DNA of 64,000 bases from Mortierella sp. BCC40632 (Eukaryota > Mortierellomycota > Mortierellomycetes > Mortierellales > Mortierellaceae). Each line of letters opens with the position of its first letter. Position 1 is the first letter of the stretch. The notes beneath the pieces are model-generated. The model saw only the letters and a list, made by a program, of their open reading frames with translations. It searched no databases and had not been told where the DNA came from. The position numbers were made by a program, and so were the translations under genes. The DNA is taken from positions 1,199,001 through 1,263,000 of the forward strand of contig WAEK01000002.1 in assembly GCA_011634665.1 (NCBI GenBank), read 5' to 3'. Shown here one piece after another: positions 37,254 through 50,329 of this stretch.

Positions 37254-38729
37254 TTAGTACACCATTGCTCCCAACGATCGGAATGAGCTGAAAAAGAAGA
37301 AAGAGGTGGAGAGGGAGAAAGGGGGGGGGGTGGCTCTCTTGATCTCTATCTTCAGTATAGGCGATGCTGTGGCGACATCAAGTTACAAAGGGCATTGGGA
37401 GAGAATTGTTTGTTGTTGTTGACACTATTTTTGCATGTTGGCGCATTGCTCGACCTTTTTTTTTTTTTCCCTTAGGGAAAAGGATCTGTGGGCGCGATGG
37501 ATGCTTGGGGCCGAGAAACAAGGGCACAGCCAGTTGATGGTCTACGCCTCCGCCCCTGTCTAGATGACAGAAAGTCGTTCTGCATTGTCAGCAAAGTACA
37601 CTGCAACCTTTACCATGTTGTCAGCCAAAGCAAGCCTCTATCGCGCATTTACTGCCCAAAATTTATGGACGCGATCCAAGGAGCAAAGAGGAGCTATTCT
37701 TGGAGGAGAGAGAGAGTGAGAAAGAGGAGGGGGGGATCAGTATTGGGGAGAGAGCGGCCGTCTTGGGCTTTGCTCCTTGGTGTCCTGCAGTCATGCGCAC
37801 ACCATGCACATGGAGGGACGGACACTTTTTGTCCGCCTGCGGGTCTTTGGTCGGACGCATTTTCGGATGGTGCTCAGGCACAACTCGCATTGGCAATGGT
37901 CAGGCACAGACACAAATAAGCTCATTGTCCAATGCGCTCCTTGTTTCTGGATGTGCCCCGGGAGGCAGTGGCAATGGCTCTCATCGAACCCCCTCGGCCA
38001 GGTCCCCACCCCTCCACACCTCCTTTGGCTCTTGTTTGGAGACTGGAGGCTGAAGATGAGAGGGAGACAGTCAGGTCCTCGGCCATCGCGCGCGACGGAT
38101 CTTTTTTGGTCCATTTGCGAGTGCAGCACAGATGGCGGGTCTCCCCACCATGAATCTTTGGCGAAGAGAACACTTTGCGCAGGAGAGGCCCAGAGGGTCC
38201 AGAAGGGGAAAGGGATGACCCAGCAAGAGAGCGCCCAAGAGTGCAGAAAGACGAATGACCTTGCGGGCTGCATGAAGGGAGCCAAGGAAGGCGAGGCTAG
38301 ACGGACACGCCCAGCGGAAGTCAAGGAAAAGGATGCGGGACTAAAGGAGAAGGCAGGAGACAGACAAAGAGAAGCAGCCAAAAATATGGAAGAGAGAGAG
38401 AGAAAAAAAAAGGGAGATGGTCATAAACGCGTCGCCTCACTTTCAATGGGAGCTCGTCCGCCGGTCAGGCAATCGTACACACTCGGCCGTTGGCTGGCTC
38501 AATAGCTGGCTCTGACGGACCCATTGAGACCAAAGAGGTTGGGTAGACGGCCGGAGACAGGAACCACACGGCACAACGGGAGAGAGAAAGAGAAAGAGGG
38601 AGGAAGGGAGAGAGAGAGAAAGAGAGAAAGAGACTGATGGCCATCGGACGATGGATCTGCATCCGTCCGGCTCATTCGGCCGTCATTCGGCTGCTTCATG
38701 GACTCCATGCCTCATCGCACAGACGGATG

Positions 38730-38838
<109 letters not shown>

Positions 38839-39524
38839 ACTTGTCGCCTTTGCTCTCTGTGGTTCTAAACACGGCCGAATTCCACTCTGCTCCTGCCCCA
38901 CCTCTCTTTGCACGGCACTGCTACGACCTGCTGCGACCTACGACTTGCTATTACTACTCCAACTACTTGCTATTGCTTTGCTATTACCTTCGACTACCCT
39001 ACATCGACCTATTTGCTTCAATTGCCTATTACCGCCTATTACCCTTTCTCGCCTTTTCATCTTCTTTCACTTTGTCTTCTTTCTTTTCTTTTCTCTCCTT
39101 TCTTTTCTCTTTTTTCTTTTCTCTCTTCTCTTTTCTCTTTTCTCTCTCTCTCTCTCTGCGAACGCATCCGCATTGCTTATGCATCCACTTCATCGACCGA
39201 TTCTGCTGCATCCATCGCGAGACGCGATTCGATCCTGTGTCGGTCATTCCACTCTCCCCGCTCGTCTCGCCTTCTAGAGACCTTCTTTGGCCCTTTTGTC
39301 CTTCCTGTGGGCCAGTCCACGCGCTCTTTCCTTTGCTCGCTAGTTCAACCTATACCCATTCCTCCGCACGGTCTCTGTCACACACACACACACACACAAA
39401 CGCTCTCTTCTCCTCAAACTCTCTTTCCATTCTCTCTCCCTCTTACTCTCTCTCTCTCTTTCTCTCTCTCTCTTACTCTCACTTTACTCTCTCTTACTCT
39501 CCGTGACGCGACTGACGACAAACC

Positions 39525-42500
39525 ATGGCGACCCTTTCACTATCCTCCTCGGCCCCATCCTCCACATCCGCCACAACCCCCACACCACCACTACCACTAC
39601 AACATCAACAGCCCCCTACTCTCACCGCCTCCACTGTCCCCTCCGCACAATCAGCATCGACTTCATCTTCACAGGCCGCAGAGGCCTTGCTCAATCGTGC
39701 TCGCCAGCTATCTAATAATGCGTTCGAACGGACACGGACACCCTCTGCCATCGTCTTTGCAGACGGCGAGGACCCCCGGACATCCTCTTCCACTCTCGAC
39801 TCTACACGGCGACGGTCCTCTTCACAACTAATTCACCGTCGTTCAGTGACCAACAACAATACTGGCCATAGCAATGAACCATCAGGCCATCCTATTATAT
39901 CTGCACCCGCCATTTCATCTACAAATGGCTTCAAGGGGCCTCAGAATGGCTCCAAGAACTCTGATACCAAAGGTGCATCGTGGTCCTCATCCCAGAAACA
40001 GGGTGGGTCCAACAGGTCCTCGCGCTCAGCCAGTATCAACGGCAATAGAGAAAGGGACCCCTTGGAGGAGGAGGAGGAGGAGGAGAACGAGGAGAGGACT
40101 AAGAGTAGCCATCTCACCACCGTCATCGCCTCCTCAACCACTTCCGCCCACTTGAATACCTCCAAGACGACAGCCGCAGGAGGAGGAGGAGGAGGAGGAA
40201 GAGGAGGAGTAGCAGAGAGTACCACTGCGAACCTGCTTCGTCCATTCCCTGATCCGAACCAACACCAGCATCCGATTAATCCTTCTCGTCTCTGTGCCTC
40301 CACGGAAACCACTCTTGAGGCACGCTTCCGGCCCAGAGCATTGACGCTTGGAGTAGCCCATGACAAGAGACCGAATTCTTCTTTTACTATCCCTAGTACC
40401 ACCACCACTACTACTTCTACTACCTCTACTACTACTTCTACTACCAAAACTATCACCTCTAGTACATCCTTTAATGAAGCCCTGGCCAAGTTCTCCTCTT
40501 CTTCCTCTACAACAACACTCTCTTCCACAACATCAAAAACAAAAACAGCAGCAGCAACAACAGCAGCAGCAATGGCAGCATCCTCAACAGTACCCAACAA
40601 GGACAAGGACCATGAACACAAGAAGCACTGTAGTGAGAATGGTGGTGGTCTTGTTGTGCGTGATATCCTGATGGTTCTCCGACAGAATACCGAGCTCGAG
40701 TCTCCCTTGACCCCCGAAGCCCCAGAGGTGATCCCGATGGGAGATGATCCGACCATTCGCAAAGGAGAAACCGGCACAGCCAGCGGGGCTCCTCCGTGCT
40801 CGGATCACATGATTCCATCCCTACTGATGGCCCCATCTTCGCCCAACACGTCCAGGGCAGCTGCCATGGCCTCTGAGCAGGACAGTGCCTCTGCATCCGA
40901 CTGTGATACCCTGGTAAGTTAATGCCCACGAACCCTTACAGAGTCACCTATGTCATTTTCTATCAACCCTCCCCTTCCTCTTCTTTCCCTTCCCACATAT
41001 CTTTTTTCATGCATTTCATTGACCTTTCTCTTTCTTTTTCTTCTTTCTCTCCTCAATTACACCTTTCTCTCTTTTTCTTTTCCTCCTCCGCATCCTTCTC
41101 CTCTATCCACTCCCCTATTTTGCGCATTCTGCCCTGGCTGTCTTTTTCTTGCCACCCTTCATTTTTCTCCAAAAAAGAACGAGGATACAGCTAGTCCACA
41201 TGTGGGTTCCTCCACGGATGGTGTGGCGCCAGGGTCCTCTAAGGAATCTAACAAGGCACCCGCTATGGTGACCACCGATGAAACAAAGGGGTTGACTAGG
41301 TCGATGGACCCCGCCCAGGACAAGGGCAAAGAATGCGCAGGTGCTTCACAGCTCAGGGATGGTCGTCGCCACAGCAACAGCAGCACCAGCACCACCCGGA
41401 GCAGTCTTCATGATCACCATGAGCATGACCATGAAGAGGACTATGACCATGAGGACGAGGACGACGAGGACGGCGATGAGGAGGAACGACTCGACTCGGA
41501 CACGGATGCTGATGCAGACTTGGAAGCAAGTCTGGCCGAATCTCGAAGTTGCAGTTCACCCGTACCCTCAGCCAAGTCCTGCGCTTCCTCAACCTTGTCC
41601 TCCCATGAAGAAGTGCTCAAGCGAGATGCTCAAGGAAAGGGTTCATCGCTGTCGAGCAAGGATAAATCAAACGGCAAAGGTGGTTCATTCCTGCGCAAAA
41701 TGGGTGTTCGCAAGAACAGTTTCAATCATGGACCTTTCAGCAGACCGCCTACGACTGCCATCACGACCGCATCCAATCAAAACAGCGACGGTTCTGATAG
41801 TGGGAGTATCAAGTCCTCACATTCGGGCTCGTCCTCGATCACAACCCCACGCACCGGCTCTAGTGTTATCTCTGTCTCTGTCTCGTCCCCAGCTGGCTCG
41901 AACTCCAAGTCATCTTCTAAGCGATCCTCCAAGTTGATTGGAAAATTGACTCGCGTCCCCAAGTTCCTCCACACTTCATTCACCCCTGGTAGCGGCGCCG
42001 CAGGGTCCGCCATGTCTCCCAACTCGGAAATGTCCTCCACTTTGAGTCACTTTTCATCTCTCTCACTCTCGGGAAGGTCCAGTCGATCAGGAAGCATGGG
42101 CAGTGTCTCCAAAGTTGGTGTGACGACCTTGAGTGGTGTGGGTGCCCATGGCAACAATGGCGCCAGTCATGGTAACGGTGGCGGTAGTTTGCCCATGTCA
42201 CCAGAGGATGTTGCACCTGGCTTTCATTTGATGGAATCGACTTCGAGCATGATCTCTACCGCAGCCTCCTCAACTTTGTCCTTTCTCATGTTCAAGAATG
42301 CCTCCTCCCAAGAATCTCTGGTTTCGAGTGGACAGGAAGAAATCACTCCAACAGGTTCTACCTTGGGCCGTCCTCAGTTCCTGGAATGTCTTCGATCAAG
42401 CTCTCGTCGCCGTCGCCATGGTGGAAGTGCTGGTGGTGGATTGATGGTATCGACAGCAGTGGCAGCTATGGCGAGTGCCAGGGAAAAGGGAGCCAAGGTT

Positions 42501-43478
42501 ATAGGTCGACGTTCATCCTACTCGTCCGAGCACTCAAAGCTCTCGGACTGTATCTCGCTTGCGTCCAAACCCTCGGGCACGTCACTGCGTTCGGTGGAGG
42601 GCTCGGTCGCAGCCACGGTGGTTGGTAGCTCGGAAGAGATGGATTTGGGATCTCCTTTCAAGGAGCGTAGCAAAAGCCGAGCCAGTAATTATACCCTTGA
42701 GAGTGAATCTGGACAGGAAGAGATGGATGTCAAGGATAGTTCAGCAGACGCCCGACGCAAGGCCCGCCGATCTTCACTTGGTCTTGGAAAGGAGGACAAC
42801 AGAGTTGCTGATCATGACAGTGTTGAAGGTGAAGAAGAAGAAGAGGACCGCCCTCGCCTTCATCCCGATCTGGAGGAAGAAGAGGAAGAGGAAGAAGAAG
42901 AGGAGCCGTCATCACCCTATATCATTGACGAGAACTGCGATGACGAGTTTTTCCTCAACTCAGTCCTCCGTCGGAACAGGGATAAGAACCGTCTGGCACC
43001 TATGGCTTTTGGTGATACCATGATCATGAACGCCTCGGGTCCCGCAAATTCAAGCATGTCATACTATGCATCACCAACCAATGCAACCACCCCATCTCTC
43101 TCAGGCTGGTCAGGATATTCGTCCCAGGCCTCGAGTCCTTCGAGTACCTCACCATCTCTACATATCAATACTGGCGTCGGTATGGCAGGCGGACAAATGT
43201 TTGGATATGTAGGCAGTGCGGGACATAGTCATGGTCAAACCAGCCCAGGCACTGTTTACTCATTCCCATCAAACTTGTCTCCAACAGACATTAAGGGAGC
43301 CAAGTATGGTCACCATTCGGACATGACCCAATACCAGCACCGGTCCAATCCATTGCCTCCTCCTATCAAGGTTGGTCAGGACGAGAAGCGGACTCGGTTG
43401 CATGAGGCAGTTGGAGAGTGGCGTCGCTCTGCAAACGCAGCCTCTGCCATGGCCTCGGTCTCTGTCTCGCACTATTGA
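39525..43478 (+). CDS. Large Ser-rich, mostly disordered protein of unknown function
   Basis: Two exons, 39525-40913 and 41178-43478, joined in phase 0 (CTG|GTAAGT, AAAAAAG|AAC), give 1229 residues. I do not recognise the family. The protein is dominated by Ser, Thr and Asn, with an acidic/His tract (HDHHEHDHEEDYDHEDEDDE), poly-Thr and poly-Ser tracts, a Gly run, and a Glu run (LEEEEEEEEEEEPSSPYIID). Short conserved-looking islands are RDILMVLRQNTELESPLTPE, GSFLRKMGVRKNSFNHGPFS, KLIGKLTRVPKFLHTSF, DDEFFLNSVLRRNRDKNRLA and a C-terminal helix, KRTRLHEAVGEWRRSANAAS. The many basic Arg-Arg-x-Ser sites and acidic patches suggest a phosphoregulated scaffold, but that is inference. No membrane segment or signal peptide is seen. 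The start follows a CT-rich leader. Confidence 0.8.
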
Positions 43479-44022
43479 AGCACCATCAAAGAAAAAAAAT
43501 CGAACGGGGGGAAAAAAAGGGGGAGAAAGACACGCTGCAGTGTGGTATGGGTGGTATAGTACTGCTCTTCCTCAATGGGGATCAGCAGAGCGGCATTGTA
43601 AAGGAAAAGAAAAAATAATCATCTGCCTGCCCCAATACCTACTCTAGTATCGTGAAAAACTCTTCTTTTTGGTTGCAAAAAAAAAAAAGACAACGACGAC
43701 GATGATGATGACCTTTACCACCACCACCACAAAAAACACATATACCAAAGCCCAAAGAGACTTGAGGAGACCGATATTGTTTTCTTTTCTTTTCTTTTCT
43801 TTCTTTTTTTGTTCCCATCAAACGAACATATATACCAAACATGTTTTCTTCCTACAACATCAGAAAAGCAATAAGGCACCGGGTCCGCCAAAACAGCAAT
43901 TGTTTATGTAGCGCTTGATACAGGCGATTGAGAGAGATACAATGCCTGTTTTCTTTTTTTCTTTTTTCTTTTTCTTTTTTCTTTTTTCATTCTTTTTTTT
44001 CTTCCTTCTTTCTTCTTGAGAA
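43479..44022. other. intergenic between convergent genes
   Basis: This is the 3' region of both neighbours. It holds A/T runs, a GAC/GAT/ACC low-complexity patch at about 43689-43735 and TTTTC repeats at about 43780-43815 and 43945-44015. No gene is seen. Confidence 0.6.
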
Positions 44023-45542
44023 TTACATGTTGACGATCTTGTCCCTAAAAAAAATGTTGTCATGGTATGAATAAAGAATAACTCTAGTTTTTTTTTTTTT
44101 TTTTTGGCTAAACACCAGACCTGTCAACGATACTGCAAAGAACAAAAGAAAAAAAAAATTCTACCACTTACCTGTACTCGTCAATGTTCTCAAACGACAA
44201 GATGGTCAGATCTCGTTTGGTCAGTGGCAACTTGGTCAATGGACAGATATTCTTGGAAGTACCCTCCTGAATCAAACATCGGATCCAACTATCATAACCC
44301 ATCACATGGCCATACTTGGAAATCGCTGGTTTCTCCACCACCTCAAGTGTGATAGGATCAATAAACCCAGGCAATGGGTTCAACGAATCATCCTCTTCCT
44401 CTTCATAATCCTCTTCCTCTTCACCTTCATCCCCACTTCCCAATTCCCCTGCACCTTCTGCTCCTCCATCTCCTCCTCCAGAGGAAGAAGGTCCTCCTGA
44501 TCCGGTCGTGGTCGTGCCATTCGCTACCACACGAGCCCTTGTCCGTTTGGTCGTGCTCCACTTGGCCATATAAGATCCTGAATCATCACAATCAAACTCG
44601 GAAATGTCTGAAGAATCATCACTGGCATAACCACGTCTTTTACGTTTCTTACGACTTGCTGCCATGGACGTCTTGGGCTCTCGAGGGACCTTGGGGGGTT
44701 TGGGGACTTTGGGTGCCTTGGGGACTTTGGGAGCTTTGGGTTCCTTAGGAAGTTTAGGGGCTTTGGGTTCCTTGACAGGTTTCTCGCCCGTGACCACAGC
44801 AGTGGCGGCGGCGACTGCCGCTGGAGAGGAACGATCTTCACCCGAAACGTTGTGTTTACTATGGGTTCGGAATTCTTTGGTGGTCTCACCATTGGCACCT
44901 TTCTTGTCAAACAGATAATGGGCCTTACCCTTTTCATCCAGGACATAGTTGGGGTCAAGTATTTGGTTGGTCTCGACCAGCAATCGGTAGTAATTGGAGC
45001 ACTGATTCGGCGGAATAATTTTTTTTTTTTTGGGAAGGGGGGGGGCGGAGCAAATTCAGATCAATCCATGGAAAGGAGGAGGTTTAGAAGGAAGAGATGG
45101 ATGGTGAGAATCTTTAAAGACAGAGATAGAGCAAGAGATAAAGAGAAGAAGGGAAAGTTCTCCTTCTTACCTGATAACCAACACGGCCAGGAATGGTCAT
45201 TGAAAAGATACCCCATTGACCATTGGCACCAATCTCGGCCAGACGTTCATGAAACAACACTTGTTCTTCTTTTGTCCAGGCACCCTTTCGTTGGACTTCG
45301 CCGGGGGCATTGAAACGGTAATAGTATGTGTTGGGCTTCTTGTCAATCGCAGCATAGGCTTTGATTCGAGCTTCGGACCAACCCTCGAAGGCTTTGGAGG
45401 CATCAACTTTGTTCTCTTGAACTTGTTTGAGAGCCTCGTCCAGCCCAAGGCGGCCACCCATTCTATATTGCCTGTGATTTTTGAAGAAGAGCGTGTGTGT
45501 CAATTGAGAGCTTGCAATACACAAAAAGAAAAAGAAAAAGAA

Positions 45543-45582
<40 letters not shown>

Positions 45583-46980
45583 AAAAAAAAAAAGAAAGAA
45601 ATCGGCACTTACTTTTTCATGCCCTCGCTAGTACTCTTCTTGGGTGCGTCACGACGTTTTCGAAGATTCTCTTCGTAGCGTGCCCGTTGTACTTCATCTA
45701 AAACAGGGGTTGATCGACCACCACCACCACCAACAGCATTCGAATGATACCCCGAGCCATGACTCGAAGGTTTAGTATTTCGAACGGCAATGATACGTCG
45801 GATCTTTTCAAGGTAACCCCGAGTACTGAATTGGACAAAGACATCATCTTCATCATTGGCACAATCCTCGAGAGCTTCGTCAATCTCGGCTTCAACCAAG
45901 TGACCATAGTGTTGCTTCAATTTCTTGTACCGCCGTTGTTTCTCACGTTCCTCAAACGCGGCAAACTAGGCACCCAAAGAAAAGATGCGGTAGGAGGAAG
46001 AGGAAGAAAAAGGAAAAAGTGAGTGAATGAAGATTATGAAACGTCAGAGAGAGAGTCTATCCAAGAATGATCCTGTGGAGAAAGAAAGGAGCAAATAAGA
46101 AAGAGCGAGAAGAGAAAATCGGGTACCTGACGCTGCTGGAAGGCGATACGCTGCTGGATAATATCCATCTCCTTCTCGGTCACGTCCTGTTCAAAGACAC
46201 GCTCCTTCCGGACCTTTTGAATATTGTCACTATAGAAAAAGAAATGAAAAAAAAAACATTCCAAGAGGTTAGCATGCATAAAAAAAAAAAAAAAAAAAAA
46301 GCTGGTGCGATCCTCTTGTTAATCTCTCACTCCTAGTAGACCAATTACATATTCTCCTTGTTCTCGTCACCGTCCTCAGCCTCGGTTGCATCCTTGCTGG
46401 TCTCGTTCTCACTCTTCAACTCGGCCTCCTTGGCCTCCTCACGGGCCTTGACCAACAAGGTGAGCATGTTGACGGGGCGAGTATCGATCAAGGTCGGCTT
46501 ATCGGTAGCTCTCAGGAACGTGTTCTTGACTCGCACTAAGTCGTTGAAAGGTGAGACACGTCCGGAGGGAGGTCCAAATAATAGACAATATAGGACGCGT
46601 CCAGTGCCCCCCCAAGTCAGAAAGAAGGGAAGGAAAGAGAAGAAAGAGAGAGGGAGAGAGAGAAGAGAATAAGAGTAAAGAAGTTAGAGAGCGGTCTGCG
46701 AAAGTCATCAGAGTTGGGTACCCCTTGGTGGATTCCCACTGGGATCCGTCATTCTCTTCATCCATCTTTTTTGGTCATCTCGCAATCACTGTATGAAAGT
46801 CGAGATCTAGGGGAGTAAAAAAAAAAAAAAAAAAATGGAAAGAGGAATGAACACCAACTTTTTTTTTTTTTTTTTGTTCATACCGTATTCGATCTCCCTA
46901 CGAAATGTAGTAGAACGCGCCTTTTCGCCTGTTGAGCTACTGGGAGAGCCCGAACGGGAGCCTTGATTCGAATTCGCCAT
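44023..46980 (-). CDS. Myb/SANT-domain protein with C-terminal U-box-like domain
   Basis: Eight exons: 46980-46884, 46778-46722, 46535-46349, 46229-46127, 45965-45613, 45471-45171, 45001-44172 and 44044-44023 (649 residues). The last exon has only 22 bases (ending DKIVNM). It is supported by the strong donor after GAG TAC AG and by phase. The order is: an N-terminal helical region (QKRWMKRMTDPSGNPPRVRV, PTLIDTRPVNMLTLLVKARE); a charged helical region (RYKKLKQHYGHLVEAEIDEA); a SANT/Myb-like repeat at about 329-375 (GAWTKEEQVLFHERLAEIG, WGIFSMTIPGRVGYQCSNYY); a Lys-Pro repeat (KAPKVPKAPKVPKPPKVP); basic and acidic runs; and at about 574-640 a U-box-like fold (LPGFIDPITLEVVEKPAISK, GYDSWIRCLIQE, NICPLTKLPLTKRDL). 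This suggests a nuclear, chromatin-linked ubiquitin ligase. I do not recognise a named ortholog. Confidence 0.86.
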
Positions 46981-47464
46981 CCTGTGCAATCCGTGGTTGG
47001 TGAGGATGAGAGGATGAGTCGCGATATGAAAGAGTAATGATCTCTTTGTTTGGTTGGAGAACTTAATCCGACACACGTGACATTTCTCACTTTTTTTTTT
47101 TTTCCTAGGACTGGATAGGGTAGAGGAGAGAATGATTTTATTGAATATACGATATCGTATCATGCGAGGTGGAAAGGTAGAGTGAGGAGTAGGGAGAGAG
47201 GGCTACAGCGTAGCTATTAGTGGTTTGAGGAAGATAGAAAGTATGAAGAAAGAAAAAGAAAAGAAAAGAAAAAAAAAGGCTGCAAGTCAAGGGTTCTCAA
47301 AGAAACACCCAAGCTTGCCTCTTCAGACAGGTGTGGTACGCGGTCTAATACTACAAGTTATGGTATAGAAACATTGGAATCAAAGAAACAAAGAGCGATT
47401 GAACAGAGAGAGAAAAGAAAGAAAAGGAAAAGGAAAAGAAAGGAAAAGAAAAGGTGCCTAGCGC
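46981..47464. promoter_or_regulatory. promoter of the Myb/U-box gene and 3' region of the hydrolase gene
   Basis: The stretch lies between two minus-strand genes in tandem. It holds purine-rich DNA (GAAAAG repeats at about 47245-47278 and 47410-47455). No TATA box or coding signal was seen. Confidence 0.45.
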
Positions 47465-48821
47465 TTAGCAATCTTCGGCAGCCTTAAGAACTTTGAGGAA
47501 CCATCCGGGATGCACCAAGAATTGAGCATGATCCATGCCATCCATGACCACCAACTCATCCCGATCCTCCCTCAAGCCGACCTTGGTGCGGAGATAAGTG
47601 GCAATCATATCCATGTCCAACAAATTGTCCTTTCGTGACAAGAACACACGTGTCTTCTTGGGCAAGACGGGGGATAGTCGACCCTGCAGGAACATGGGCG
47701 AATCCAAACGACGTCTCCATGCGCGTGGAAAGATAATGCATTGGTTCCAACAGAATCGACGCATGATATACCACGATGTGCCGATTTCTCGGGCTGCAAA
47801 GAGATCCATCACCAATTCACTGGCCTTGGTTGGGGTCCTGTACGCAAAATTGCGGGCGATCGAGTGGTGAGTCAGGAAGCAAATAGGATCTGCCAAGACA
47901 AGTCCTGCAATCATGCTCTTGGGAGAGTTGGCAGGATTGGCACGACTGACTGCAGCACAGAGCATTGTACCCAAAGAGTGACCAAAGAACGAAGCCTTGT
48001 TATAACCATGAGCTCGGATAATTCGCTCGATTGCGAAATAAGTTTCGTCCGGAGTCATACAGTCCGTCTTAAGAAGTCGGTTGGATACATAGGGGACCTC
48101 GATCAGGATGAGGGGTCGCGAGATGGTCGTCAAGGCAATGATCCAATGGAGGTACTGGGCGAGACCGATGCCAATGCCATGGATAAAGACAAGAGGAATC
48201 TTGTTTTCGGGATCAGTAGGGGTCCGATGCCAGTAGGCGAGATCTGTCAATGGATCAACGGCAACCTTGGCCTGTCCCTGACGACCTCGTTTGCCCTCGG
48301 ACGAAAAGGTTTCATGAGCAGTGGTCGTATTCTCAAACCGGGTGAAGCCTAGGAGAGACATGATGCCAGTGGCGATCGTGTTGGCGATCCAAACCAACTG
48401 CGCTCCGGAGGGCGGGGGTGCCGCGGGAACGGGAAAAAAGAGATGTCCGTGTGAGCGGTTTATGCGGTTTGGACAGCTGATGGAAGGGGGAGGAGTATTA
48501 TGTCATCTGCATGCGGGGCGGCGCGCCAAAGTGGGTAGCACGACGTCGCAGAGAGTTTGGTAAAAAAAAAAAAAAAAAAAAAAAGAGTAGAAAGGGAACA
48601 GAGAACTTACGGCATAGTAGATGAGAGGACGGTGTGAGGCTACAACTGGGTCGAGTGAGAGACGGATGCAATCGACGTCAGGATTATATCCATGAGCGAA
48701 TTTGACACCTTTTTGGGCCTCAATCATGTCGACCATGTCATTGATCTCGACCAGGTCGACGGTAGACCGGAAAACCTCGTCCAGTGGAGCAGCCCAGAAT
48801 GCCCAAGCCAACCTAACAATA

Positions 48822-48880
<59 letters not shown>

Positions 48881-50329
48881 AGAGAAAGAGAGAGAAAGAG
48901 AGCAAGAGCGATAGATGAGAGAGAGATGAGATGAGTATTCACGTGTATAGGGTGGCCTGACGGGAGAAAAGAGAGCGAGGAGACAGAACAGGACAGGACA
49001 GGACAGGCAGAGAGACAGACAGACAAGACAGACATCCAGCCTGGGTGCCCGGGAGTGGTGCATTTTTCTCGTTTCTGTCTTCACGAGCAAAAGGCAAGAA
49101 AAAGAAAAAAAAAAAAAGGGCACAGTTCAAAGCCAACTCCGCATTTGTTCCCGTCACTCCGTCGCTCACTTCTCTTCTTTCTTGGCCTCATTATTTTCTT
49201 TTCTTTCTTTCTCGCCCTCACTCTCACTTGCTCTCTCATCAAGTGAAGATAGATAAAGAGAAATACGATCAAGGAGTAGGGATCATGCCATCCACACTCC
49301 TTTTACGTATTCTTTTATGGGTGCATGATGCTTGCAGCGCATAAGCTGAACACAGCACACACAACACGTTCCGCACAAGCTACGCACGTACCTATAGAAA
49401 ATGCGCATTGAAGGTAGCCCTAAGCAAGCTGACTGCCCCAACCATCCCAACCACTCGCCCCCCATCATCCACTCTCATCACGCCAACGAGGACATGATGA
49501 TAAGAGTATCCAAGCCAAGAAAAAGAAAAAAGAAAGGTACTTACCAATGCATCATATTGGATCGACCAATGTCTGAGAACTTGACTGGTCGGTGCGTCCG
49601 TCCCGTGTCAAACCAAGTCTCGACCCATCGCTTGACACCCTCACTGTCACTGCCAACCGTCTCGAAACATCGCTGGAAGAGCTCCCGTCGCTCCTGCCGC
49701 GTTCTTGGACCCTTGACCACGCGATCAATCTCTTGCAACTGGGATAGCCGTTTCCAAAAGTAGAGATAGAAGATCAGCTCGGCTGCCATCCAGAAATGGA
49801 TCAAGGACACGATCCATGCAAGTGTCTGGTGAGATGAAATAAAGACGAGGACTGGGTCGAGGATGGCCCTGGGTGGTTGGAAGGCCGACAGGTATTGAGA
49901 GCCAGGTAGATCGCTAAAATAAGCATGGTTGCTGTTGTAACCTCGGCTTTCGAGATATGAGGCAATAGCCAAGATACCATTCATAGCAGGCGAAAGTTCG
50001 TATGGTTCGGACGAATCAATGAAATAGTGTTGCTGTTGGAGCTGATGTTGTTGTTGTTGCTGCATGCCAAAGAGCGGAGAGGAGGAAGAGGGGGGTGAAA
50101 GGGAGCGTGCAGCTGCTGGAAGGGTCAGGTCATGATGGACCGGGGCGGAGAGCCGACTAGAGCGCAAGAGTTTGAGTACGATGGGAGCTTGGTGAATGAT
50201 TGTGTCGACGGGCGACTCATTGTAGGCGAACATGTAGAGGAAGTAGGCACTCGCAAGCGGGACGACTGCCGCGCAGACCATGGCCAGCGAGCGTACTGCG
50301 CTCCTGGTCACGACATGATCCACAATCAT
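47465..50329 (-). CDS. Membrane-anchored alpha/beta hydrolase
   Basis: Three exons, 50329-49545, 48812-48611 and 48397-47465, give 639 residues. Two hydrophobic segments precede the hydrolase: SLAMVCAAVVPLASAYFLYM near the N-terminus and TLAWIVSLIHFWMAAELIFY at about residue 205. A Gln-rich stretch lies between them. The C-terminal domain has the oxyanion-side motif FIHGIGIG, the nucleophile elbow GHSLGT (Ser), a probable acid in FLSRKDNLLD and the catalytic His in GMDHAQFLVHPGW. This is a serine hydrolase, probably a lipid esterase or acyltransferase-like enzyme on an internal membrane. The substrate cannot be deduced. Intron 1 (732 bases) contains a GA microsatellite at about 48825-48875. 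Confidence 0.88.

Noticed and set aside
37488..38505. Overlapping plus and minus frames of 140-240 codons
   Set aside because: Composition is low-complexity on both strands, frames overlap each other and no recognisable domain or plausible exon structure was found.
39941..40777. Minus-strand 278-codon frame
   Set aside because: It is antisense to the Ser-rich gene. Its Val/Glu-rich text is what ACC/TCC repeats give on the other strand.
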